Shown: positions 1 to 6,198, counted from the first letter of the stretch. The stretch is 8,309 bases of DNA from Candidatus Margulisiibacteriota bacterium (GCA_028714935.1 JAQTLJ010000049.1:1-8309), one strand, 5' to 3'. Notes: generated by a model not told the origin, from the sequence alone. Made by a program: numbers and translations.

Positions 1-30
1 ACAAATGACAAATTAAAAATGACAAATATT
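1..30 (+). repeat. AT-rich direct repeat, copy 1 (intergenic)
   Basis: The stretch contains two units of AAATGACAAAT. Its first 15 bases, ACAAATGACAAATTA, recur exactly at 7196-7210 inside uppS, and the similarity continues for about 15 more bases with a few differences. It lies just downstream of the glycosyltransferase gene in a spacer (1-63) with no open frame of note and no hairpin followed by a T-run. It may be one copy of a small dispersed repeat family. That it is mobile is inference; low complexity could explain part of the likeness. Confidence 0.5.
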
Positions 31-63
31 ATTATAACCGAACATTTCCAAGACCTAATCATA

Positions 64-1173
64 TCAAGCCTCCTTGGATTTGATGAGGGAATTATAGACA
101 GTTTCGACCTGCTTTGCAACCGTAAACGATGAGAACTTTTCGCGCGCGTCCTCGCGGGCGGCCTGCGACATTTTCTGCCGCAGCGCGTCATCGTCCAGCA
201 GGCGGCTAGCATGCTCAACAAAAACGTCGACGCTCCTCCTGACAAGGTAGCCGTCAGTCCCGGAGCGAACGGTATTGACCAGCCCCCCGGCAAACAGGGC
301 AACGATCGGCAGCCCCGCTGCTTTAGCTTCGGCCAGGACGAGGCCCTGAGTTTCGGTCAGGGAAGAGAAAACGAAAATATCGCCGATCAGGTAATAGCTC
401 AGGATGTCCGGATAAGGGATCTCGCCGGTTAAAACGACGTCTTTGCGTCGTGGAAGCTTTAACGGGCCGCCACCCACCAAGACAAGTCGCGTGTCACGAG
501 TCGCGAGTCGCTCAAATGCTTTTAAAATAAAAGGGATATTTTTTTCTTTGGAGATGCGGCCGACATAAAGCAATACTTTTTCTTTTTCGCCAATCCCATA
601 TTTATGGCGGAGCGTTTTTCTTGTCGTTTCAAAATCTTTGGGGTATTTATGCAGCTCAATGCCGGAAGGGATCACCGCGATCGGGGTTTCGATCCTCCAG
701 GCGCGAAGGACTCTTTTAGCCAGATCGGAAGGAGTGATGATCTGGTCCGCCCCGCGGCAAAAACCCTGGAGATAAGCGACGATCCCCATCTTGGCCAGTG
801 CCTGCGGGACAAAGCGGGCATAGTGCACATATTTGGTGAACAGGGTATGAAAGGAATAAACAAAAGGGATCCCCCTGCGGCGGGCGACAAACCTGGCCAA
901 CAAACCAGCCTGAAAAGGGGAGTGGCTATGGATAATGTCAACTTCTGGGATTTGCCGGACGATCGGAACCGCTAGCCGGAATTTCGGGTAACCGCCGGAG
1001 AATGAAGGGAAGCGGAGGATATCCGGGTCACTATCAACATGGCCGGGATAACGGGGGGCCAAAACGTAGACCTTATGGCCGAGCGCGCGGAGCTCATTAA
1101 CCAGGATCTCAGCGGAGTTTGTCACCCCGGAAAGGTAGGGCTTGTACGAATCGGCAAAAAAGGCGATCTTCAC
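64..1173 (-). CDS. GT4-family glycosyltransferase
   Basis: A 369-residue GT-B fold retaining glycosyltransferase of family GT4, of the type that moves a sugar from a nucleotide sugar to a lipid or glycan acceptor at the inner face of the cytoplasmic membrane. The N-terminal Rossmann half begins MKIAFFADSYKPYLSGVTNS, with the glycine-rich acceptor loop at 15-16 and HSHSPFQAG at 82-90. The donor half shows VGRISKEKN (204-212, basic residues for the diphosphate) and the E-x7-E signature, E274 to E282, in ETQGLVLAE. Length is normal. It starts with GTG, overlapping the lpxD stop by four bases (GTGA), with no clear Shine-Dalgarno, so translation is probably coupled. The opening resembles diacylglycerol glucosyltransferases and mannosyltransferases, and the lpxD neighbour suggests an envelope glycolipid, but the acceptor cannot be read from the sequence. 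Residues TRDTRL (225-230) come from a short repeat-like DNA stretch. Confidence 0.9.
   Translation of the reverse strand: MKIAFFADSYKPYLSGVTNSAEILVNELRALGHKVYVLAPRYPGHVDSDPDILRFPSFSGGYPKFRLAVPIVRQIPEVDIIHSHSPFQAGLLARFVARRRGIPFVYSFHTLFTKYVHYARFVPQALAKMGIVAYLQGFCRGADQIITPSDLAKRVLRAWRIETPIAVIPSGIELHKYPKDFETTRKTLRHKYGIGEKEKVLLYVGRISKEKNIPFILKAFERLATRDTRLVLVGGGPLKLPRRKDVVLTGEIPYPDILSYYLIGDIFVFSSLTETQGLVLAEAKAAGLPIVALFAGGLVNTVRSGTDGYLVRRSVDVFVEHASRLLDDDALRQKMSQAAREDAREKFSSFTVAKQVETVYNSLIKSKEA
484..512. repeat. GAGTC/GTCACGAGT-type short repeat inside the glycosyltransferase gene
   Basis: This is a run of degenerate units (GTCGC, GTCACGAGT, CGCGAGTCGC). On the minus strand it encodes LATRDTRL in the glycosyltransferase. 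A similar run at 3951-3986 in mnmG shares the 9-mer GTCACGAGT and encodes VTRDSRL in the matching reading frame. The two 18-base TRD[TS]RL segments agree at 14 positions. The proteins are unrelated, so a shared DNA repeat is plausible, but similarity this short could be chance. Confidence 0.35.
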
Positions 1174-2096
1174 TTAAGCTTCTGGTAAAGCTCGGGGAGT
1201 TTTCTAAGGATTGCCTGGATTTCCAGGTCTTTTTTATGATCGATCGCCGGGAAACCTGAGACAACAGAATTGTCTGGAATATCTTTTGTTACCCCGGCCT
1301 TAGCCATCACGACGGTGTTTTCTCCCACCGTAATATGACCGTTGAAGCCTGCCTGGCCGGCAACATAAACATGGTCTTTTAGGGTAACCGAACCGGCAAA
1401 CCCGACCAGGCTGACGATCGCGCAGTCCTTGCCGATCTTGCAGTTATGGGCGACGTGGGACAAGTTGTCGATCTTGGTCCCGGAGCCGATAATCGTGGAG
1501 CCAATCGTGGCGCGGGAGATGCAGACGTTGGCGTAGATCTCGACATCGTCCTCAATAATAACATTTCCGATCTGAGGGATCTTGATATGATGGCTGCCCT
1601 GCTGGACATAACCATAACCATCTACCCCGATCCGCGCGCCGGAGTGGACAATAACGCGCCGGCCGATTTTTACCCGGTCATGGATGGTCGCCGACGGGTA
1701 GATGATCGTATCGTCGCCGATCTCGCAATTCTCGCCGATAAAAACAAAGGGATAAATGGTCACCCGTTTGCCGATCTTTGTGCTGTCAGCAACTACTGCG
1801 GTCTTATGTTTTCCTTTGATGAATTGGTTTTTAGGGGCAAAGCGGTGAAGTATCTGGGCCAGCGCCAGCCGCGGATTGGCGACAAGAAGAGCCGCCTTGC
1901 CTTTTATCTTGCTGTCCGCCGGGGCGACAAGCGCCGCCGCCCCCGACTTTAAAGCGGAAGCCAGGAACTTGCTATCTAGAACAAAAACTAGATCCTTGTT
2001 CCTGGCTTCTTCGATCGGGGCAACCCCCGAGATCTCCAGATTTTCGTCCCCGACAAGCTTGCCGGAAACGACTTTAGCCAGATCCTTTAGTTTCAT
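1170..2096 (-). CDS. lpxD: UDP-3-O-(3-hydroxyacyl)glucosamine N-acyltransferase LpxD
   Basis: LpxD adds the N-linked hydroxyacyl chain from acyl-ACP to UDP-3-O-acyl-glucosamine, the third step of lipid A synthesis, in the cytoplasm. The 308-residue protein has the N-terminal uridine-binding domain (about 1-95, with NPRLALAQIL at 74-83), then a left-handed beta-helix of hexapeptide repeats (about 100-285) with HSGARIGVDGYGYV at 151-164 and the NLSHVAHNCKIG motif at 211-222. His217 corresponds to the family's catalytic histidine. NGHITVG follows at 252-258. It is somewhat shorter than the roughly 340 residues of E. coli LpxD, mainly at the C-terminal helix. Its ATG overlaps the ompH stop (ATGA, 2093-2096) and its stop overlaps the glycosyltransferase GTG, so the three genes are translationally linked. 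Its presence implies an outer membrane with lipid A-like lipid. The skp-lpxD order is a widely conserved pair. Confidence 0.96.
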   Translation of the reverse strand: MKLKDLAKVVSGKLVGDENLEISGVAPIEEARNKDLVFVLDSKFLASALKSGAAALVAPADSKIKGKAALLVANPRLALAQILHRFAPKNQFIKGKHKTAVVADSTKIGKRVTIYPFVFIGENCEIGDDTIIYPSATIHDRVKIGRRVIVHSGARIGVDGYGYVQQGSHHIKIPQIGNVIIEDDVEIYANVCISRATIGSTIIGSGTKIDNLSHVAHNCKIGKDCAIVSLVGFAGSVTLKDHVYVAGQAGFNGHITVGENTVVMAKAGVTKDIPDNSVVSGFPAIDHKKDLEIQAILRKLPELYQKLK

Positions 2097-2551
2097 TTAT
2101 TCAGTTCGTTGATCACCATTTCGGACAGGTCCATGCCGCCGGTGATAACGACCTGTTTGTCGAGAACCAGCTCAATGCCGACTTTTTTTCCGACTTTTTT
2201 AACAGCATCAAGAATTTCGAGCTGCAGTTTGCTGGTCAACTGCTCATTTAGCTTGAGTAAAGAATCCCGCTTTGGGGCAAGCTTAGTCTCAAACTCTTTT
2301 TTCATCTTTTCGATCTCTTCTTCTTTCTTGCCGTCTTTTTGAGCCTTTTCCAGCTTCTTTTGGCTTTCTTCAAATTCTTTCTTGAAGGCGTCCTCTTGCT
2401 TGCTGAGCTCGTCCTGGGCCTTGATGGTCTCCTTGTAGGCCTTGAAGACTTTCTGGACGTCAATAAAACCGACGCTGGTGTAATTATTGGCCGCGTGTGC
2501 GAGGCCCGCAATAAAGGCGATAGCGATAAGAGCAATTACTAACTTTTTCAC
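2093..2551 (-). CDS. ompH: Skp/OmpH-family periplasmic chaperone
   Basis: A 152-residue member of the Skp (OmpH) family, trimeric periplasmic holdases that carry unfolded outer-membrane proteins to the BAM complex. Residues 1-20 form a signal peptide: KK at 2-3, a hydrophobic core LVIALIAIAFIAGL, and a likely cleavage after AHA. The mature part begins with the GFIDVQKVF strand (28-36), followed by a highly charged coiled coil (about 38-105, many K and E), and closes with ELVLDKQVVITGGMDLSEMVI, the family's body domain. I chose GTG at 2551 because a strong Shine-Dalgarno GGGAGGTGA sits seven bases upstream (from the GGAGG core) and the signal peptide then starts correctly. An upstream in-frame TTG at 2581 would add ten residues that disrupt it. 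The gene lies 39 bases after mnmG and overlaps lpxD by four bases. Confidence 0.93.
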   Translation of the reverse strand: MKKLVIALIAIAFIAGLAHAANNYTSVGFIDVQKVFKAYKETIKAQDELSKQEDAFKKEFEESQKKLEKAQKDGKKEEEIEKMKKEFETKLAPKRDSLLKLNEQLTSKLQLEILDAVKKVGKKVGIELVLDKQVVITGGMDLSEMVINELNK

Positions 2552-2555
2552 ATGT

Positions 2556-2564
2556 TCACCTCCC
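2556..2564 (-). promoter_or_regulatory. Ribosome binding site of ompH
   Basis: GGGAGGTGA on the minus strand is a near-perfect anti-16S complement. Its GGAGG core ends seven bases before GTG 2551-2549, which fixes that GTG as the start rather than TTG at 2581. It is the strongest Shine-Dalgarno in the leftward operon, where the other starts show weak or no such site. Confidence 0.85.
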
Positions 2565-2590
2565 TGTTTTGAGCGAGTCAAGAGACCCGA

Positions 2591-4378
2591 TTATTTTAGC
2601 ACAGCTGTATTTCTTCGTCTATAGGTTTCCAGGTGGATCAGCAGGACAGAAATGTCGGCCGGGGAGATCCCCGCGATCCTTGAGGCCTGGCCGATGGTAG
2701 CCGGGCGGTGCGAATCAAGTTTGACCTGGGCTTCGCGGGAAAGCCCGCGCAAAGCTTTAAAATCAAGGGCCGCCGGGATGGTTTTATGCTCTAATTTTCT
2801 GAACCTTTCGATCTGCTCCAATTGGCGGTGGATATAGCCGGCATATTTTTCAGAAATATCGATCTGCTCGGCGGTTTCGGGCGAGATCCGCTCTTTGGTT
2901 TCTACCGCGCGCTTTTTTTTCTTGTAAGCACGGTGCCTGTCCTCGGTAATTAAACCGATTTGACGCCCCTTTTCGGTCAGGCGCAGATCGGCATTGTCCT
3001 GCCGCAGGAGCAAGCGGTATTCGGACCGGGAAGTCAGCATCCGGTAAGGCTCAAGGATCTCTTTGGTGATAAGATCGTCGATCAATGTCCCGATATAACT
3101 TTCGTCCCGGCCCATGGTCAGCGGTGCTTTTCCCTGGACTTTTTTAGCGGCATTGATGCCGGCAACGAGCCCCTGCGCCGCCGCTTCTTCATAGCCGGAT
3201 GTCCCATTGATCTGTCCGGCGCAAAAGAGGCCGCCGACCGATCTTGTTTCCAGCGTATACTGCAGTTGCGACGGCAGAACGTAATCGTATTCCACGGCGT
3301 AGCCGGGACGAAGAACTTCAACGTTTTCCAAGCCAGGCATGGTCCGGAGCATCGCCAGCTGGACATCCTCGGGAAGCGAGGTCGACATCCCCTGGGCGTA
3401 CAGTTCCAAAGTGTTCCTGCCGGGCGGCTCAATAAAACATTGCTGGCGGGCTTTTTCGGGGAAGCGGACAACCTTGTCTTCGATCGACGGGCAGTAACGC
3501 GGTCCGACCCCCTTGATCTTTCCCTGGAAAAGCGGGGAGCGGTCGAGATTCTCGCGTATTATCTGATGGGTTTTCTCATTGGTCCAGGTTAGATGGCAGG
3601 GAACTTGTGGTAATCCGGCGACCGGATTTTCGGGCAATCCGGTCAGGCCGTATTGCTTATATTCCCAAATAAAGGAGAACATTTTCGGTGGTTCATCACC
3701 GGGTTGCAGAGTCATCTTTGAAAAATTGATCGAGCGTTTGTTGAGCCGCGCCGGGGTCCCGGTTTTCAGGCGGCCCAGCTGAAGCCCGAGGCTGCGCAGG
3801 GAGTCGGATAGCCCCTTCGCCGGAAACTCTCCCATCCTTCCCGCCTCCTGGTGCTTCATGCCGACATGGATAATGCCGTTCAGGAACGTTCCTGTGGTAA
3901 CGATAACTGTTTTGCCTTCATATATAACATCAAGCTTAATCTTTACGCCGGTCGCAAGTCTCGAGTCCCGGGTCACGAGTAATTCGACGACTTCGCCTTG
4001 TTTCAAGTCGAGGTTCGGTTCCGACTCCAGCACCTCTTTCATCGTCCGGTGATATTGCTTGCGGTCGGACTGGGCGCGCAGAGCTTGAACCGCCGGGCCT
4101 TTATTAGTATTGAGCATTTTCATCTGGAGGAAGGTCAAGTCGGCTGAGATCCCGATCTGTCCGCCTAAAGCGTCAACTTCACGAATTAACTGGGACTTTG
4201 CCGGCCCGCCCATCGCCGGATTGCAGGACATGAAGGCGACAGTGTCGATATTCATTGTCAGGAGCAGGGTCTGGCTGCCAAGCCGCGCCGCCGCCAGGGC
4301 AGCCTCGATCCCGGCATGCCCGGCGCCGATGACGATCACGTCATAGTGTTTGGGATAAATGTAATATTGTTTTTTCAT
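2591..4378 (-). CDS. mnmG: tRNA uridine-34 5-carboxymethylaminomethyl modification enzyme MnmG (GidA)
   Basis: MnmG is the FAD-dependent partner of the GTPase MnmE; together they place the (carboxymethyl)aminomethyl group on wobble uridine 34 of several tRNAs. The 595-residue protein shows the dinucleotide motif GAGHAG (18-23), catalytic-type cysteines in MSCNPAMGG (C52) and PRYCPSIEDK (C296), TGTFLNG, and the family signatures QYTLETRSVGGLFCAGQING and EPYRMLTSRSEYRLLLRQDN. The C-terminal MnmE-binding helices are present (YAGYIHRQ, RPATIGQASRIAGISPADIS). I chose ATG 4378; a TTG at 4387 would add three residues, and neither has a good Shine-Dalgarno. It follows the sensor gene by 18 bases, so reinitiation is likely. 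The protein is shorter than the roughly 630 residues usual for the family; the loss is mostly between the DRHRAYKKKK segment and YAGYI. TRDSRL near residue 138 lies on a short repeat. Confidence 0.96.
   Translation of the reverse strand: MKKQYYIYPKHYDVIVIGAGHAGIEAALAAARLGSQTLLLTMNIDTVAFMSCNPAMGGPAKSQLIREVDALGGQIGISADLTFLQMKMLNTNKGPAVQALRAQSDRKQYHRTMKEVLESEPNLDLKQGEVVELLVTRDSRLATGVKIKLDVIYEGKTVIVTTGTFLNGIIHVGMKHQEAGRMGEFPAKGLSDSLRSLGLQLGRLKTGTPARLNKRSINFSKMTLQPGDEPPKMFSFIWEYKQYGLTGLPENPVAGLPQVPCHLTWTNEKTHQIIRENLDRSPLFQGKIKGVGPRYCPSIEDKVVRFPEKARQQCFIEPPGRNTLELYAQGMSTSLPEDVQLAMLRTMPGLENVEVLRPGYAVEYDYVLPSQLQYTLETRSVGGLFCAGQINGTSGYEEAAAQGLVAGINAAKKVQGKAPLTMGRDESYIGTLIDDLITKEILEPYRMLTSRSEYRLLLRQDNADLRLTEKGRQIGLITEDRHRAYKKKKRAVETKERISPETAEQIDISEKYAGYIHRQLEQIERFRKLEHKTIPAALDFKALRGLSREAQVKLDSHRPATIGQASRIAGISPADISVLLIHLETYRRRNTAVLK
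2593..2621 (-). promoter_or_regulatory. Possible weak internal promoter for ompH-lpxD-GT4
   Basis: On the minus strand TAGACG (2621-2616, four of six matches to TTGACA), a 17-base spacer and TAAAAT (2598-2593, five of six matches to TATAAT) lie across the end of mnmG. Initiation would fall near 2586, giving a leader of about 35 bases that contains the ompH ribosome binding site. This could let the envelope genes be transcribed apart from the sensor and mnmG. Matches of this quality also occur by chance, so the call is tentative. Confidence 0.25.
3951..3986. repeat. GAGTC/GTCACGAGT-type short repeat inside mnmG
   Basis: This is a run of degenerate units (GTCGCAAGTC, TCGAGTCCCG, GGTCACGAGT) that resembles 484-512. 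On the minus strand it encodes VTRDSRLAT in MnmG, between the strand ELL and GVKIKLDVIYEGK, a surface stretch of variable length in the family. It shares the 9-mer GTCACGAGT with the copy in the glycosyltransferase gene. A common repeat origin is inference. Confidence 0.35.
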
Positions 4379-4396
4379 AAGGGCCAAGAAAGGGGT

Positions 4397-5440
4397 TTAA
4401 CCTCTGATGTCGCGGATAACAAAAACTATGCCGATCGTTTCCCCGATAATTTTTTCCCGCAGGAGGCGAGCGTTGATCAGGGCCGGGATCCGTTCGCCGA
4501 GCGGATCGACAAGATCGGCCTCAAACCTTTCAACCTCCAGCTTTTTCTCCACCGCCTCAGAATAAAGCTGGTTGAATTTCTCCTTTTGTTTGAAAAGGTC
4601 GGTGATATTATGGCCGGCAACCTCTTCTTTGGGGACACGGAAGAACTTCTGCGCATCTTCATTCAAGAAAATGATCCGCCCGCCAAGGTCCGTCACCAGC
4701 AGGGAATCGGGCATCGTTTCGATGATCGTATCTGCCGCCAGCGCCGGCGAGATCGCGAACAGGCTGAAGCGCCGCATGGCGATATAAATGAAAAGGTTCA
4801 TGATAGCGACATCGAACACTACGGTTGGCGGAGTGGGGCGGCCGCTAGTTAAAACAGGCAGTACCATGTCGTTAATAACGCCAACGGCGACCGGGATCAT
4901 GGAGCCGATGGCAATGATGATCGCCTGGGTCCTTTCAATTTTTTGTGGAGTGGTCCGGGCGTATTGCAGGAGCAGTACGATCCCCCACAGGCAAAAGCCA
5001 AAGGTTTCGACCGTAAAAAGGGAATAAAGCGGCGCCGGCTGGCTGATGATGCCGATGGAAGCGATCTCGTGACGGCTGTACATAAGGTTGGTAAAAACGA
5101 ACAAGATGCCGATCACGGTCGGCGGGAGATAAAGCAAAAGATAACTTAACGGTTTCTTCAGGAAAGCGTCCTTTTTAGTAAAGAGCAGGGCAAAGTGGGC
5201 ATATAAAGCAAAAACAAAAGCCCAGAGGGTGGCGCTTAGCCGGTTGATGTCGCGGGCGATCTCCAGCGTAAAAGCGATCCGCAAAGAATAAGTTAAGATC
5301 GCCGCCAGAAAAGCGATAAAAGCGAAAAGGGCGAAAAAGCGAGCCAGCTTATTTTCATAATGCCGCGTCCAGATCTGAAATGCCAACAGCAGGATGAACA
5401 GCGATGCGGCCAGTTCGAAGTAAGGGAAAAACATTGCCAT
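4397..5440 (-). CDS. Orphan 7TM-PAS sensor protein without an output domain
   Basis: A 347-residue integral membrane protein. Seven hydrophobic segments can be seen at about residues 3-23, 33-55, 68-87, 97-119, 139-159, 171-194 and 204-225, with ALYAHFALLFT between the third and fourth, as in the histidine-kinase N-terminal 7TM region (HisKA_7TM type). A cytoplasmic PAS domain follows (about 237-345): IIETMPDSLLVTDLGGRIIF, then FFRVPKEEVAGHNITDLF. In relatives this pair usually precedes a histidine kinase, GGDEF or similar domain; here the protein stops right after the PAS fold and mnmG begins. It may bind a small ligand or cofactor and act on a partner encoded elsewhere. I chose ATG 5440 (MAMFFPYFEL), three bases after the predicted transcription start and the mirror image of the pyrH ATG. 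An upstream ATG at 5473 would lie outside the transcript. The ligand and partner are unknown. Confidence 0.8.
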   Translation of the reverse strand: MAMFFPYFELAASLFILLLAFQIWTRHYENKLARFFALFAFIAFLAAILTYSLRIAFTLEIARDINRLSATLWAFVFALYAHFALLFTKKDAFLKKPLSYLLLYLPPTVIGILFVFTNLMYSRHEIASIGIISQPAPLYSLFTVETFGFCLWGIVLLLQYARTTPQKIERTQAIIIAIGSMIPVAVGVINDMVLPVLTSGRPTPPTVVFDVAIMNLFIYIAMRRFSLFAISPALAADTIIETMPDSLLVTDLGGRIIFLNEDAQKFFRVPKEEVAGHNITDLFKQKEKFNQLYSEAVEKKLEVERFEADLVDPLGERIPALINARLLREKIIGETIGIVFVIRDIRG

Positions 5441-5462
5441 GCTGGTTACATTATAGTATAAT
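5434..5462 (+). promoter_or_regulatory. Sigma70-type promoter of the pyrH operon
   Basis: TTGCCA (5434-5439, five of six matches to TTGACA), a 17-base spacer, then TATAAT (5457-5462, perfect). The expected transcription start is near 5469, about three bases before the pyrH ATG at 5472. Bases 5463-5471 (TTTTTCCGA then C) hold no Shine-Dalgarno, so the pyrH message is probably leaderless or nearly so. The -35 box lies over the first codons of the divergent sensor gene. Confidence 0.8.
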
Positions 5463-5478
5463 TTTTCCGACATGGCAA
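5450..5478 (-). promoter_or_regulatory. Sigma70-type promoter of the sensor-mnmG-ompH-lpxD operon
   Basis: On the minus strand TTGCCA (5478-5473), a 17-base spacer, then TATAAT (5455-5450, perfect). Expected initiation is near 5443, three bases before ATG 5440 of the sensor gene, again without room for a Shine-Dalgarno. The -35 box lies over the first codons of pyrH. The two -10 boxes are separated by a single base, so polymerase bound for one direction should block the other. Confidence 0.75.
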
Positions 5479-6197
5479 GACCACGCTACAAACGCATCCT
5501 CTTAAAACTCTCCGGAGAAGTTTTTGGCGGCAAACGGAAATATGGGATCGACCTTGAAGTCTTGTCCGTGGTAGCGAAAGAGATCAAGGCGGTCAAAGAA
5601 CTGGGCGTTGGGATAGCGGTTGTCGTCGGCGGGGGGAACATATTTCGCGGGGTGGCCGGCGCGGTCAAGGGGATCGATCGGGCAACGGGGGATTATATGG
5701 GAATGCTGGCCACGGTCATTAACTCTCTGGCCTTGCAGGATGCGCTGGAAAGAGCCGGGATCCCTTCGCGGGTGCAAACCGCGATCGAAATGCGGTCAAT
5801 TGCCGAGTCTTTTATCCGGCGGCGGGCGATCCGCCATATGGAAAAAGGCCGGGTCGTGATCCTGGCGGCAGGGACCGGCAACCCATATTTTTCCACGGAC
5901 ACGACCGCCGCCTTGCGCGCGGCCGAACTTGACGCCGAAGTTATACTGAAAGCCACCAAGGTTGACGGCGTCTACGACAAGGACCCGATGCAATATAAAG
6001 ATGCCAGGAGATATAAAAAGACCACGCACATGGAAATGATCCAGAAGAGATTAAAGGTGATGGATTCGACCGCCGCCTCGCTGTGTATGGAGAATAAGAT
6101 CCCGATCATTGTCCTCGATCTGACCAAATCCGGGAACATAAAAAAGGCGGTTTTGGGTCAAGAGGTTGGGACACTGGTCGAAGTAAGGGGGGAGTAA
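5472..6197 (+). CDS. pyrH: UMP kinase PyrH
   Basis: PyrH phosphorylates UMP to UDP with ATP, a committed step toward UTP and CTP, as a cytoplasmic hexamer of the amino-acid-kinase fold (unlike eukaryotic UMP/CMP kinases). All 241 residues fit the family: KLSGE at 12-16, the GGGNIFRG phosphate loop at 53-60, GTGNPYFSTDTTA at 134-146 (UMP site), KATKVDGVYDKDP at 160-172 and MDSTAASLC at 197-205. Length is typical. The start ATG 5472 matches the usual PyrH beginning (MARPRYKRILLKLSGE). It is the first gene of the rightward operon and seems to be translated from a leaderless message; frr follows after one base. Its usual upstream partners rpsB and tsf are absent, since the divergent operon begins here instead. 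Confidence 0.97.
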   Translation: MARPRYKRILLKLSGEVFGGKRKYGIDLEVLSVVAKEIKAVKELGVGIAVVVGGGNIFRGVAGAVKGIDRATGDYMGMLATVINSLALQDALERAGIPSRVQTAIEMRSIAESFIRRRAIRHMEKGRVVILAAGTGNPYFSTDTTAALRAAELDAEVILKATKVDGVYDKDPMQYKDARRYKKTTHMEMIQKRLKVMDSTAASLCMENKIPIIVLDLTKSGNIKKAVLGQEVGTLVEVRGE

Positions 6198-6198
6198 A

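Larger units (their letters stand above)
5434..5478. repeat. Imperfect dyad that forms a divergent promoter pair
   Basis: The 45-base inverted repeat is centred on G5456. Outer arms are TTGCCATG (5434-5441) and CATGGCAA (5471-5478), perfect over 8 bases; the inner arms ATTATA and TATAAT (5450-5455, 5457-5462) are perfect over 6. In all, 17 of 22 symmetric pairs are complementary. The outer arms serve at once as -35 boxes and as the first codons of the two divergent genes; the inner arms are the two -10 boxes. A dimeric regulator could also use this symmetry, though nothing seen here proves one. Confidence 0.8.

Noticed and set aside
1..63. Terminator or small gene downstream of the glycosyltransferase
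   Set aside because: No hairpin with T-run is present on either strand, and a possible minus-strand ATG at about 38-40 runs into a stop after ten codons.
434..451. ACGACG...CGTCGT hairpin in the glycosyltransferase gene
   Set aside because: The stem is only 6 base pairs, is inside a coding region and is not followed by a T-run; chance is sufficient.
2093..2581. OmpH start at TTG 2581
   Set aside because: It would place ten polar residues before the signal peptide and would put the strong Shine-Dalgarno inside the gene.
2576..2581. TTGACT on the minus strand as a -35 box for ompH
   Set aside because: No TATAAT-like hexamer lies 16-18 bases downstream; that position is the ompH ribosome binding site and start.
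2960..3592. A 210-codon open frame on the plus strand opposite mnmG
   Set aside because: It is fully antisense to the well-supported mnmG and its peptide shows no recognisable fold; long open antisense frames arise from the codon bias here.
4316..4852. A 178-codon plus-strand frame across the mnmG/sensor junction
   Set aside because: It lies antisense to two real genes, has no ribosome binding site and no family resemblance.
4397..5473. Long form of the sensor starting at ATG 5473
   Set aside because: The predicted transcript starts near 5443, after this ATG; the extra 11 residues are encoded by the promoter itself, and ATG 5440 mirrors the pyrH start.
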